Below are positions 55,023 to 64,000 of a stretch of 64,000 bases of DNA, piece by piece. Both the position numbers and the translations under genes were made by a program. Positions within the stretch are counted from its first letter, which is position 1, and every line of letters begins with the position of its first letter. The stretch covers positions 213,296,205 to 213,360,204 of the forward strand of contig CP136064.1 of assembly GCA_032622095.1 (NCBI GenBank), in the 5' to 3' direction. The stretch is from Siphonodentalium dalli. Lineage: Eukaryota; Mollusca; Scaphopoda; Gadilida; Siphonodentaliidae. The notes beneath the pieces are model-generated. The model made no database searches. It had not been told where the DNA came from and saw only the letters and a list, made by a program, of their open reading frames with translations.

Positions 55023-57526
55023 GTAAAGAATATCCTCTCATCTCACATTGTATCACAAGAAATGTCATATGTGAATAAAATGTGTAGAGTTAATGAGGTT
55101 TACTTCCACAGAAAGCCTGTGGTGTTCTGCAAGTAAATGCCATCAGATCATCTGAGGGGTGATGTAATTATAGATTCCTTCTCAGATGAACCTAGGCCTT
55201 TCATATCAGTCTTAACTCAAGCCGAATATTCCACCGAATCAACAGGTCTCAATAGGGGATTAATAAATCAAAGGGCCACAGAAATCAGCCAGTCTTGACA
55301 GGGGATCTAACTCTTGTTTCTCTGACAAATTAAAGTTCCACCCAATCAATGGGGAATCTAACTATGTAGATAGTTACAAGGTGTATGTGAATGTTTTGTA
55401 TATGTGTATTAAGAAGGAGGTAAAGTGGTAACATTTGAATGGGCAATTCAGTGTTAATTTTTTAGAAAAGATTGATCAAACCTTACAAACCGCAGGTGAT
55501 CATATCATACCTTTTTGGAAAGTTTGAATACTTATCCAGTGACAACGCGATGCGGTATTTTGATTTTCTTCCCAGGTTGGATATTATTGGACATTATTAA
55601 AAAGTAGGTCACCAGAGTGTTTATCATTGTTTATAATATTTCCATCAAATGTCACAAAAGAAAACATAAAATGGAAGTCTGCATTGGGTTGTCACTGATA
55701 TATGCTCAAACATTCCAACAAGACATGTAGTATTATTCTACGGTTTGTAAATATTGAGAAATCTTGTCTTGAAAATTAACACTGAATTCTCCATTTAAAT
55801 GTTGCCACTTTACCTACCTATTAAGGGTCAGGGGACCTCAAATGGTATCAAACTGGAAAATAGTTTGTGTCCATCTAATATTTACAATTAATAACACACA
55901 AGTTAACCCGCCTGTAAAAGATGCAGAAAAAACATCACCTGAACAATGCTTGAAGTAAGTAACACTGTTTTTGTTGTTGTTGTTGTAAACCAAGTTTGGG
56001 GGGTTATCAAACCTGATTATTTTGTATGATATGGCTTCCATTTTGTTATTATAGTAACACACATGAGACAGGTCAGGGCATTTCTTGTGGTGGAGATAGT
56101 ATATATCCCCAGTGATGGTTGTACCGCAGTATGTCTACTAACATGCTGTGGATGTGTACTGTTGTTACCTAGCTACTGCCATGATGGAGATGGGTTCCTG
56201 GGGAACAGTCCATATCAATCAGTCTGCTGGAAACTAAATTCCCAGTTCATCTCATGACTTTGTGATCACAGATGGTTCTTCCGTCAGACTCTGAATCTAT
56301 ATCCGCGGCCTCACACTGAGGCAGTAAAACGATGACAAATATCTCTAACATTACATAATGAGGCATATGAGGTTCAGAGTTCCGAGTTTAAAGCATCATT
56401 TATCCCATCTCATCTTCATGAAATTGCCCATTTGAGATTTGAGTAAAGCTCAGAAGCTTATGAGATATGACTCTCCAGTTATTCACGAGTTGAGGAATAT
56501 TATTCCAAAGTTCAGAACAATAGCCAAGTTTAGTTGCACATACATGTGTTTTCTGAATCATATGTGATGTTAACATTACTGTTAACCCTCCCTTTACTGA
56601 ATGGATTGCTGATCAGTTATATTTATAGTAGACAATGGAATGATATTTTTTATCTGGAGGAATGTTCATAAAATATAAGCAGACATAGATCGGGAAACAG
56701 ATAAGATAATAGAAGCAGGATTCTTATTCATGTACATCCGCCCCTCTCCCAATATAGCTTCCGAACACAAGGCCATAGAGAAATAAAGCACAATTACATT
56801 TACAAATTTTTCATTGGCCAACCAGGAGGACCATTTACAAATATAGAGATTTACAAATATAGAGGTTTGATGTCCATGTGACGAGCAATGTGAAGTTTTT
56901 TTGTTGACAAAATAGGTATGAGAATATAAAATTCCACGATCGTCTGATGGCCAGAGAATCATTCATTGATTATAAACCTTGTGTGGTTGCATGATTGATT
57001 ACACTATGTGTGGTTGCACACATGTAATATCATTCTGAGCACATGCCTGTTATCTCATATATTATATATACACCTGTCTTTGTAGTGGTGAGATATTCAA
57101 AGGACATGCTGACAGCACTGTTCAAACAATGACTGTGAAATGTGCAATATTCAATGTTCAATAGCGTAAAAATGCATTCCTGACTGATCAGGAGTGGATA
57201 TGTAAAGGTCTGTGTATTATTAATGTATATTTTTATTCATGTCACTGGGTACTGTGCAAGCAGTTAGAATAGAAACTGAATACCAGATGTGAATTAAATG
57301 GAAATATCCATTCATGAAAAAGAATTTCTTCTTACTGTGAGACCACATCGATTCCTATCCCATGTTTCATTGTCTTAATGAAATTGGAGTCACAGTGTGG
57401 AAGGGTTAAATTTTACATTATATAACCATGTATCATTCCAATTTTATGGTTTTTTTCTGCTCTATTCTAAAAACTACTGTTATTTACATAAAACTGTCTT
57501 CACTAATTTCACTCTAAGATGGCAAC
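55023..57526. other. Unassigned upstream DNA
   Basis: 2.5 kb without a recognised gene. Around 56586 TTAACCCTCCCTTTACTGA may be a degraded TTAA-MITE end. Short frames here lack domains. Confidence 0.4.
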
Positions 57527-57830
57527 TGACAGATGCTATCATTAATATGTGTAGATGTGTCTGAACCAGTGCTACCTATAACCTTCAAGTTATGTTACTG
57601 TGGGTACATAAGTTGATATGATCCAATTGTGTGGTAACAATACGGGAGGTTTCCTGACCCTGAAAAACCACCCATTTGTAAGTTTCCACCTGAGATAAGA
57701 TGCTATCATCAGAATGTGTCAGATGATCTGAACCAGTGCCACCGATTTATAAGTAACCCAGCTGAAACAGGCACATAAGATGCTATCACGGAATTATGTT
57801 GGCTTTCCTGAACCAGTACCACCCTGTTTG
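57527..57830. repeat. Three imperfect repeats around AGATGCTATCA
   Basis: AGATGCTATCA, then CTGAACCAGTGCCACC or a variant, recurs at about 57531, 57699 and 57778. Spacing is irregular and divergence high. Confidence 0.5.
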
Positions 57831-57849
57831 CAAGATTCCAACTGACGGT

Positions 57850-59400
57850 GGGTGCCCAGAATGATAGGATGCTAACCTCAGAATATGCAGATGTTGTGAT
57901 CCAGCCACACTTGTTTTGATTTCACTTGACTTTATCGCTTACCTGAATCTCAATCACCAAACAAACTCTCTCTCTCATGAACCTTGAAGCTTTAGAATCA
58001 TGATCTAATCTTCTGAATGTTTGTGGAGTGCTGAGTGGAGAAAGAGCAGCTAAAATATGAGACCATTGTATTCCAATTGAAATGCTGCCTGCTGAGCGCT
58101 ATAGGGTTTTAAACATCCATCTTGGGGGGGAATCTATTAGTGGTATAATTTTATTTGTCTTGTCTCCTCTCTACGATGCAGGTGGTGCCCCAATGGCATA
58201 CATCGATCATGCTGTAATTTAGGCATAAAAATGGAGGATCAAATGATGTTTTAATGACAGAAATTTCCATCTTAAAATTCATAAAATGTACAGACACTGA
58301 TTACCAATGATCACCCACATTAGTTGCTGTCCTAATACAGTATCTTGTTTTGAGACGAATCTTTTTTTCTTTGTTTTTTTCAGTATAGACCATTCCAGAG
58401 AGATCATTGCGGTATGTGGATGTTGTGATCCAGCGCCACTTGTTTTGATTTCACTAGACTTTATCAGTTACCCGATTCTCAATCACCAAACAAACTCTCT
58501 CTCTTAAACCAAGAAGCTTTCGAATCATTATCTAATCTTCATAATGTTTGAGAAGGAAGAGCATCTAAAAATGAGACCATTGTATTCTGAATTTAAATCC
58601 TGCCTGCTGAGCGCTATTATAAGTTTTCCACGTTCATTTTTGGGGGCAATGAGTTATTGGTATCATTTGATTTGTCGTGTCTCGTCTCTATGATGCAGGT
58701 GGTGCCCCAATGGCATGCACCGCTCATGGTATATGGCCTATTTTTGATTTCAGTATAGACCATTCCAGAAAGATCACCGCGATATGGGGATGTTAATAAT
58801 TGTGATCCAGGGCCACTTGTTTTCATTTCACTCGACTTTATCAGTTACCTGATTCTCAAACTCACTCTCATAAATGGAGCAGCTTTAGAATCATTATCTA
58901 ATCTTCTGAATGTTTGTGGAGGAAGAAAAGCTAAAAATGAGACCAAAGTATTCCGAATTGAAATGCAGCCTGCTGAGCGCTATTATAAGTTTTCCAGGTC
59001 CATTTTGCGGTGAAATGAGTTATTGGTATCATTTGATTTGTCATGTCACATCTCTACGATGGCATGCATTGATCATGCTATATGGCCTATTTTTTATTTC
59101 AGTATAGACCATTCTAAAAAGATAATCGCGATATTTATATGTTGTGATCCATCGCCACTTGTTTTGATTTCACTAGACTTTATCAGTTACATGAATCTCA
59201 ATCTCCATACAAACTCACGCTCATAAATGGAGAAGCTTTAGAATCCATATATAATCTTCTGAATGTTTGTGAACCACATGCAGAGTGGAGAAAGAACAGC
59301 TTAAATTGAGACAGCCTCTATTCCAATTGACATGAGCCTGCTGAGCGCTATAGTATTCCACTTTCATTTTGGAGGAAATGAGTTTTGACGATTTGTCTCG
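57850..59400 (+). repeat. Four-unit tandem repeat, 345-530 bp per unit
   Basis: Each unit has TGTGATCCAGCGCCACTTG, TTTCACTAGACTTTATCAG, AATCATTATCTAATCTTC and CCTGCTGAGCGCTAT in that order. Anchors fall near 57893, 58422, 58800 and 59141. Three units are preceded by TTTCAGTATAGACCATTC. No reading frame is conserved between units, so it is non-coding. Confidence 0.85.
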
Positions 59401-59495
59401 ACTTGTTTCTACACTGTGGTTGATGCCATTAGTGGAGACATAAAATCAGAAGCAGTACATGAGGTCTCAGCACTCCGTCTCCACCGTCAACCGAT

Positions 59496-59600
59496 CAAGG
59501 CTGGATATAGTGTGTCTGACATTTGCAGAATGAGGTCCCCCAGAAGGTGAATTTAATGACGCTACCCTGCATAGTAGGCTAGCTTCACCAAATTCACCAT
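59496..59600. mobile_element. Family D MITE, left part only
   Basis: CAAGGCTGGATATAGTGTG, then GCAGAATGAGGTCCCCCAG and the inverse CACCAAATTCACC. The second half is missing. Confidence 0.7.
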
Positions 59601-59639
59601 ACAACCTTCAGAAAGGAACACTTCCCCCACAAAAATAGG

Positions 59640-60022
59640 TGAATTTGTAGAGGCTGGTGAACGATTACAGAAGCTGGATACCCCACCTCCCCCCATGCTG
59701 AGTGACCCTGGGATTAATAACAGTAATGCTCTAAATATTCGACCCCTTAACAACAGCAGAATTATGGGTAACTTTTCAGGATTTAGTCAGAAATATGGCT
59801 TGTTGCCATTCATCGGAAAGCTCTCGGTGAGAGCTTTCCGATGAATGGCAACAAGCCATATTTCTGAGTAAATCCTGAAAAGTTACCCATAATTATGCTG
59901 TGGTTAAGGAGTCGATTACTTAGGGCATTATTGTACGTGAATTTGTATAGACGCTGGTGAACAGTTACAGAAGCTGGATACCCCACCTCCCCCCATGCTG
60001 AGTGACCCTGGGATTAATTACC
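59640..60022. repeat. ~80-bp direct repeat flanking a family A MITE
   Basis: GTGAATTTGTAGAGGCTGG to GACCCTGGGATTAAT lies at 59640-59717 and again at 59938-60018. The shared central part CAGAAGCTGGATACCCCACC is identical. The MITE at 59718 sits exactly between them. Confidence 0.88.
59718..59935. mobile_element. TA-type palindromic MITE (family A)
   Basis: ACAGTAATGCTCTAAATATT to TTAGGGCATTATTGTA. Arms complete, tip CTCTCGGTGAGAG. Confidence 0.87.
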
Positions 60023-60235
60023 CAAATGTACCATTATTGGTTCCTGAAACCACCATGGTTTTGCAAGAGAATATAATAAATATGATGGTGAATGTTACGA
60101 GACTCTGTTAAAGATATAACAAGTCTGCTTTAGTGTGAATGCCGGCTTGTTGTGGCCACAAGATGTGAAAATACACACGCCTCATTGCAAGCTTGCAGGG
60201 AAACCAAGGTTGCTCGTTAAACCTCCGAGTGCATA
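60023..60235. other. Unassigned spacer
   Basis: No feature recognised. Confidence 0.35.
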
Positions 60236-60513
60236 AAGAATAGTGATGGCAATCTGTCAGTGGTACATGACGTTAATTACAGCGTAAGCTGTGCATATTA
60301 GTGCACAATGTGCAGGATGCTGAGAGCCGCTATTAAGGACCATGCCAATAATTTCTATATCATATGCGAGATAATCTTACGGACCATCAAGCTCCATTAT
60401 TGAGCTCAAATTTGTTTCTCTGAAGTAGTTTACAGGCATCATGACTGTGATACGTGTAGATGAACTAACATATTGGATAAGGGATATATAATGTTCAATA
60501 CAAAGTAACATTA
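60236..60513 (+). repeat. Segmental duplication, copy 1 (uninterrupted)
   Basis: AGTGATGGCAATCTGTCAG, GTGCACAATGTGCAGGAT, GACCATGCCAATAATTTC and AGTAGTTTACAGG recur in the same order at 61294-62201, where they are split by a LINE fragment and a family A MITE. Confidence 0.85.
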
Positions 60514-60541
60514 AGCTCTGGCTGAGCTAGGTGACCCATTA

Positions 60542-60855
60542 TTAACCCTTTGAGTGCCAGGGGCCGATCTCATCGGCCCTAAACCTATAAAATAAGTCTG
60601 TTAAAGAATATAAGAATAAATTATTAAAATTGTAAAAAATTGTAAAAAAAAAAAAAAAAAAAAAAATTGTTAGGCCAATGCATTCTCTTATATATATATG
60701 CGAGGCGACCTATGGTCGACTCGCATATATAAGAGAATGCATTCTCTTATATATATATGCGAGGCGACCTATGGTCGACTCGCATATATAAGAGAATGCA
60801 TTGGCACAGGGTATATGGGTTGATACAAAAATCGACCTGGCACTCAAAGGGTTAA
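60542..60855. mobile_element. Family B1 TTAA MITE with duplicated hairpin
   Basis: TTAACCCTTTGAGTGCCAGG to CCTGGCACTCAAAGGGTTAA. One hairpin stem is tandemly doubled (60680-60800). A 22-24-base A tract precedes it. It preserves the empty TTAA site used by the nested element at 53726. Confidence 0.88.
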
Positions 60856-60934
60856 AGCCTCACAGAAATATAAGTCCCAGAAGATTATGTTCCCTTAATT
60901 TGAATTCAACATAAACTAGAAAACAGTTCTGAAC

Positions 60935-61117
60935 CACAGTAATGCCCTAAGTAATTGACTCCTTAACCACATCAGAATTATGGGTAACTTTTCAGGATTT
61001 AGTCAGAAATATGGCTTGTTGCCATTCATCGGAAAGCTCTCAATTCCGACTAAATTCTGAAAAGTTACCCATAATTATGCTGTGGTTAAGGAGTCAATTA
61101 TTTAGGGCATTACTGTA
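60935..61117. mobile_element. TA-type palindromic MITE (family A), shortened right arm
   Basis: CACAGTAATGCCCTAAGTAA to TTTAGGGCATTACTGTA; tip of the right arm deleted. Confidence 0.83.
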
Positions 61118-61323
61118 AGGGAGATAATTCATGGTTCAAATTTAGGTGACATGTTTTGGAGCAGAAAACAAAAACATCCTCTAAAATCTAAATTACTAGC
61201 CAAGCTGTACCTGCAATTATATGCAAACCACCAATTTGAAGATGTATACCTTCAGTTCTGGAAGATTTATATTTTAGTTTACAAATTTGTTATGAGTAGA
61301 ATTAAGTGATGGCAATCTGTCAG

Positions 61324-61464
61324 ACAGTGCAGTGTGTCGAGGCCTCTGTGTCCCGAGCATTATGGAATAGCCTCCCTGAAGACTTCATATTACGCATTCA
61401 AATTAGAAGAGAATACTCCAGATATTTAAAAGATTACTTTATAAGCGAACCTGAGTTATCATAA
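61324..61464 (+). pseudogene. LINE ORF2 C-terminal tail (5'-truncated non-LTR retrotransposon)
   Basis: In frame with 61342 the sequence reads ASVSRALWNSLPEDFILRI, then REYSRYLKDYFISE, ending at TAA 61462-61464. R-x-LWNSLP followed by a basic helix and YLKDYF is the typical end of the reverse-transcriptase ORF in CR1/Jockey-type LINEs. Only about 46 codons remain, so it is a dead 5'-truncated copy. It is followed by a 3' UTR. Confidence 0.8.
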
Positions 61465-61846
61465 AATAAATAAATCTGTATTAATGACTTTCTATATACA
61501 TGTAATTCAAATTTGTGAAAGAATAATCCAAACTATCTCATATTTTAACCTAAATCAAATGAGGTCGACTGATTGTACAGTCACATCCTTATAATTTAAT
61601 TAAACTATATTAAACTGTTTATGAATTTAAATTAAAGAATTTGCTCCTACCCCCCCCCCCCCAAATCTACAACTCTCTCCCCATTTTCATTTTCTCTTGC
61701 ACTACATGTAGTTTATATTCTTTATTATAATTATTATAGGGCTCTGGCATACCGGTATAAGCCATGTATGTTTTCCACAGAGCCCCATTGTTATAATGTA
61801 ATATATATTATGATTATCAAATAAAATCACTGGAGTTTGAGTTTTG
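61465..61846 (+). mobile_element. LINE 3' UTR
   Basis: Follows the ORF tail stop. It has a 14-base C tract, then GGGCTCTGGCATACCGG and the partly inverted CAGAGCCCCATTG, and ends near ATCAAATAAAATC, with no long poly(A). The end is set by comparison with the empty site at 60260. Confidence 0.65.
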
Positions 61847-61954
61847 AGTGGTACGTACCTGACATTAATTACGGCCTAAGTGGTGCATATTGGTGCACAA
61901 TGTGCAGGATACGTAGAGCTGCTATTAAGGACCATGCCAATAATTTCTATATCA

Positions 61955-62121
61955 TACAGTAATGCCCTAAGTAATCGACTCCATAACCACAGCAGAATTA
62001 TGGGTAACTTTTCAGGATTTAGTCGGAAATATGGCTTGTTGCCATATTTCCGACTAAATCCTGAAAAGTTACCCATAATTCTGCTGTGGTTATGGAGTCG
62101 ATTAATTAGGGCATTACTGTA
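61955..62121. mobile_element. TA-flanked palindromic MITE (family A), short
   Basis: TACAGTAATGCCCTAAGTAA to TTAGGGCATTACTGTA. Arms meet early because both tips are deleted. Confidence 0.88.
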
Positions 62122-62201
62122 GTTTACAAGATCCTTCGTACAGACGAACTAACAGGTTGGATATTAAAGGGATTTATTATCTTCAATACTAACATTAATC
62201 A

Positions 62202-62458
62202 TAGAATAATTTCATACTTGTCGCATCTTAACAGCAAAAATATCTGTCAAATTTGCCCATACAAACGATCACAAATCTGTACCGGTACTTATTTGGAATC
62301 GAACTAGATCATGCCATAAATCTCTACTCTGGCTAACGCCTGTAGAGATCATATCTCACCAGTACAAAACCTGGGAATTTTTTGATGTTGTGACAGGGAA
62401 GTGTATAACATTGAAAAAAACAGTGCAGGTAATATATTTCTGAGTTATTACCTATTCC
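62202..62458. other. Unassigned upstream DNA
   Basis: No feature recognised. Confidence 0.35.
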
Positions 62459-62857
62459 TTAACCCTTTACCCAACAGAAAGGCCTTGTGCCAATGCATTC
62501 TCTTATATATGCGAGTCGACCATAGGTCGCCTCGCATATATAAGAGAATGCATTGGCTTAACACATTAAAATTATAAAATTGTTAAAGAATGTAAGAAAA
62601 AATGGTAAAAAGTGTTAAAAAAAGATTTTTTTTAGGCCAATGCATTCTCTTATATATGCGAGGCGACCTATGGTCGACTCGCATATATAAGAGAATGCAT
62701 TGGCACAGGGCATAACTGTAACTATCATAATGTGGTCAAGGAGCCGGTTCCAATGATATCCATATTTGTATGGTTCTATTGAGACAGACCGAAGATATTT
62801 TAGGCTGTTGAAGCTTTATTTGGCCGGTTTTGGCCGGTTTGTTGGGTAAAGGGTTAA
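62459..62857. mobile_element. TTAA-flanked MITE with two hairpins (family B3), inverted copy
   Basis: TTAACCCTTTACCCAACAGA to TTTGTTGGGTAAAGGGTTAA; the reverse complement of 21865-22254. GGCCGGTTTT is duplicated near its right end. Its right TTAA is also the first TTAA of a family G repeat. Confidence 0.88.
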
Positions 62858-63167
62858 AGACATATTATGGACTTGCTCGGGTTAATGAAACTGATCAGTT
62901 AATATTCAGGCCGTACCACTCCATAGAAACCATCGTTGGAACTTAATGCTCAATTGTAAATATTTACTACTCTATTCGGGATGCATCTATCGGCGATAAA
63001 TTAATTAAAACTATTTCGCAATCAAGAGTCACTGCATTTAATTAATATATAAGAATGACGATGTGTGTTGTCTATTTGGATATAGTATTTGTAAAAATAA
63101 CTACTTTGAACAAGATTATACTCCATTTCTATTTGATCACCCTACCGGAGTGTTTCACATCACTTTA
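62854..63167 (-). repeat. Dispersed repeat family G, copy 3 (inverted)
   Basis: TTAAAGACATATTATGGACT to GGAGTGTTTCACATCACTTT. It is longer in the middle than the copy at 41477. Confidence 0.65.
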
Positions 63168-63332
63168 ATAATGTACTTCACTGTAGGTGAAGGCCCCCAA
63201 CTTGAAATTACACGATTTAAGTGATTTTGTGAGAGATTTTGGTTTGTGTCGCTAACAATTATAAAAATTTACCGTGTAATTAATTCAACGTTTATTGCGA
63301 TATCTGCTCACAAAAGTCATAGATAAGCATGC

Positions 63333-63391
63333 AAAGTTACCCATAATTCTGCTGTGGTTAATGAGTTGATTATTTAAGGCATTACTATAGT
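63333..63391. mobile_element. Family A MITE, single arm remnant
   Basis: AAAGTTACCCATAATTCTGC then TTAAGGCATTACTATAG: the outer right arm only. Confidence 0.75.
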
Positions 63392-64000
63392 TCACCAAGG
63401 GTGGCAGATGCAGTGATGTGCAAAGGGAAAAAGCTTGAGAAGAAATTTTCTGAATGTAAATTATACATTTGTACAAGTCAGTGGAAGGCAAGAAAGATTG
63501 GTGCCCCTACATAAACCCTGGCTCTGTGGACTCTGTAGATCACAGTCAATGACCCCCTCCCAACAAAGGCCATATAATGGTACCCCTGGTTAAACAATAA
63601 ACATTTGAAATCATTGATGGCACCCTGATTGTCTTTGATGTCAGACATTCAGACACATTATTTAGCTTAGCACAGTGTTATAACAAGTGGTGATACTATA
63701 AATTCCTGGCCAATAAATCCCAGAGGTGATAAGCAGGTGTCAACAATCCCCTATAAATACCTGATAAATACAAGAATTTATCCACAACTCTTTCCTCACC
63801 AATAGATGCTAATTAGCAAGGATTGATACCTGTTAATCATCATGTGTACTACTGATGTTCTCTATCTGGGTGAGCATATGAGGATCTTGTTTCTGTAGGT
63901 TATTAGGTTAAAGATGTGGATGGCTTTCCTGATGGGTATCGCTGTTAAAAAAAAGTCTCAACAGCTTTTGTTCTTATAGCAATAATAAATATTGCATAAA
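63392..64000. other. Unassigned upstream DNA
   Basis: No gene or element recognised to the right edge. Confidence 0.35.

Larger units (their letters stand above)
61294..62201 (+). repeat. Segmental duplication, copy 2 (two insertions)
   Basis: Same blocks as 60236-60513. The LINE fragment lies between GGCAATCTGTCAG and TGGTACGTACC. The MITE lies between TTTCTATATCA and GTTTACAAG. Confidence 0.83.

Noticed and set aside
40489-64000. LRP1 signal-peptide exon or promoter
   Set aside because: No minus-strand ATG followed by a hydrophobic run and a phase-compatible donor could be defended.
1-64000. tRNA, rRNA or snRNA genes
   Set aside because: No cloverleaf with A and B boxes and no conserved rRNA or snRNA segments were seen by eye; a covariance-model scan would settle it.

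Overview
The window is animal nuclear DNA: one intron-rich gene on the minus strand, standard GT-AG introns, and a dense layer of small non-autonomous DNA transposons. The gene is the 5' part of an LRP1-type endocytic receptor. Nine exons can be read between 40488 and 8424, with every splice phase agreeing: LDL-receptor class A domain 1, class A domain 2, EGF-like 1, EGF-like 2, then five exons that complete the first YWTD beta-propeller. The order and motifs match LRP1 rather than LRP2, LRP4 or LRP5/6. The repeats (TTAA-flanked foldback MITEs, TA-flanked palindromes, CPG-rich tandem units ending in GACAGACA tracts) suggest a lophotrochozoan, perhaps a mollusc. That is inference; the species cannot be named.

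Layout. 1-8476 is a tandem array of about 135 units of 61 or 63 bp. It is built from the last ~50 bp of LRP1 propeller exon 9 plus its 5' splice site, and it fills the intron that follows that exon up to the window edge. 8424-16616 holds the propeller exons and EGF-like 2, with introns containing TA-MITEs, 8-bp-TSD MITEs, a compound repeat block at 10084-13502 with a nested hAT-like element, and a small array made from the tail of exon 6. 16617-24603 holds EGF-like 1 and class A domain 2 among more repeats. 24604-40362 is a 15.8 kb intron full of repeats. 40489-64000 lies upstream of the first recognised exon (intron 1 and/or 5' flank). It contains only mobile-element remnants, tandem repeats and unassigned AT-rich DNA. 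The signal-peptide exon and promoter were not found.

Main discovery candidate. Several LRP1 exons are followed, at the start of the next intron, by tandem copies of their own 3' end together with the splice donor. This is extreme after exon 9 (~135 copies), clear after exon 6 (2 further full tail copies plus shorter donor units) and after EGF-like 1 (2 further copies), and weaker after exon 5 and class A domain 2. Repeated creation of exon-tail/donor units in one gene is not explained by the transposons around it.

Mobile elements. At least eight MITE-like families are visible, several nested with intact target duplications: TTAA (piggyBac-like), TA (mariner-like) and 8 bp (hAT-like). In three places a paralogous copy inside this window shows the site without the insertion. 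No intact transposase was seen. The only retroelement coding remnant is the C-terminal tail of a LINE reverse-transcriptase ORF near 61.3-61.5 kb.
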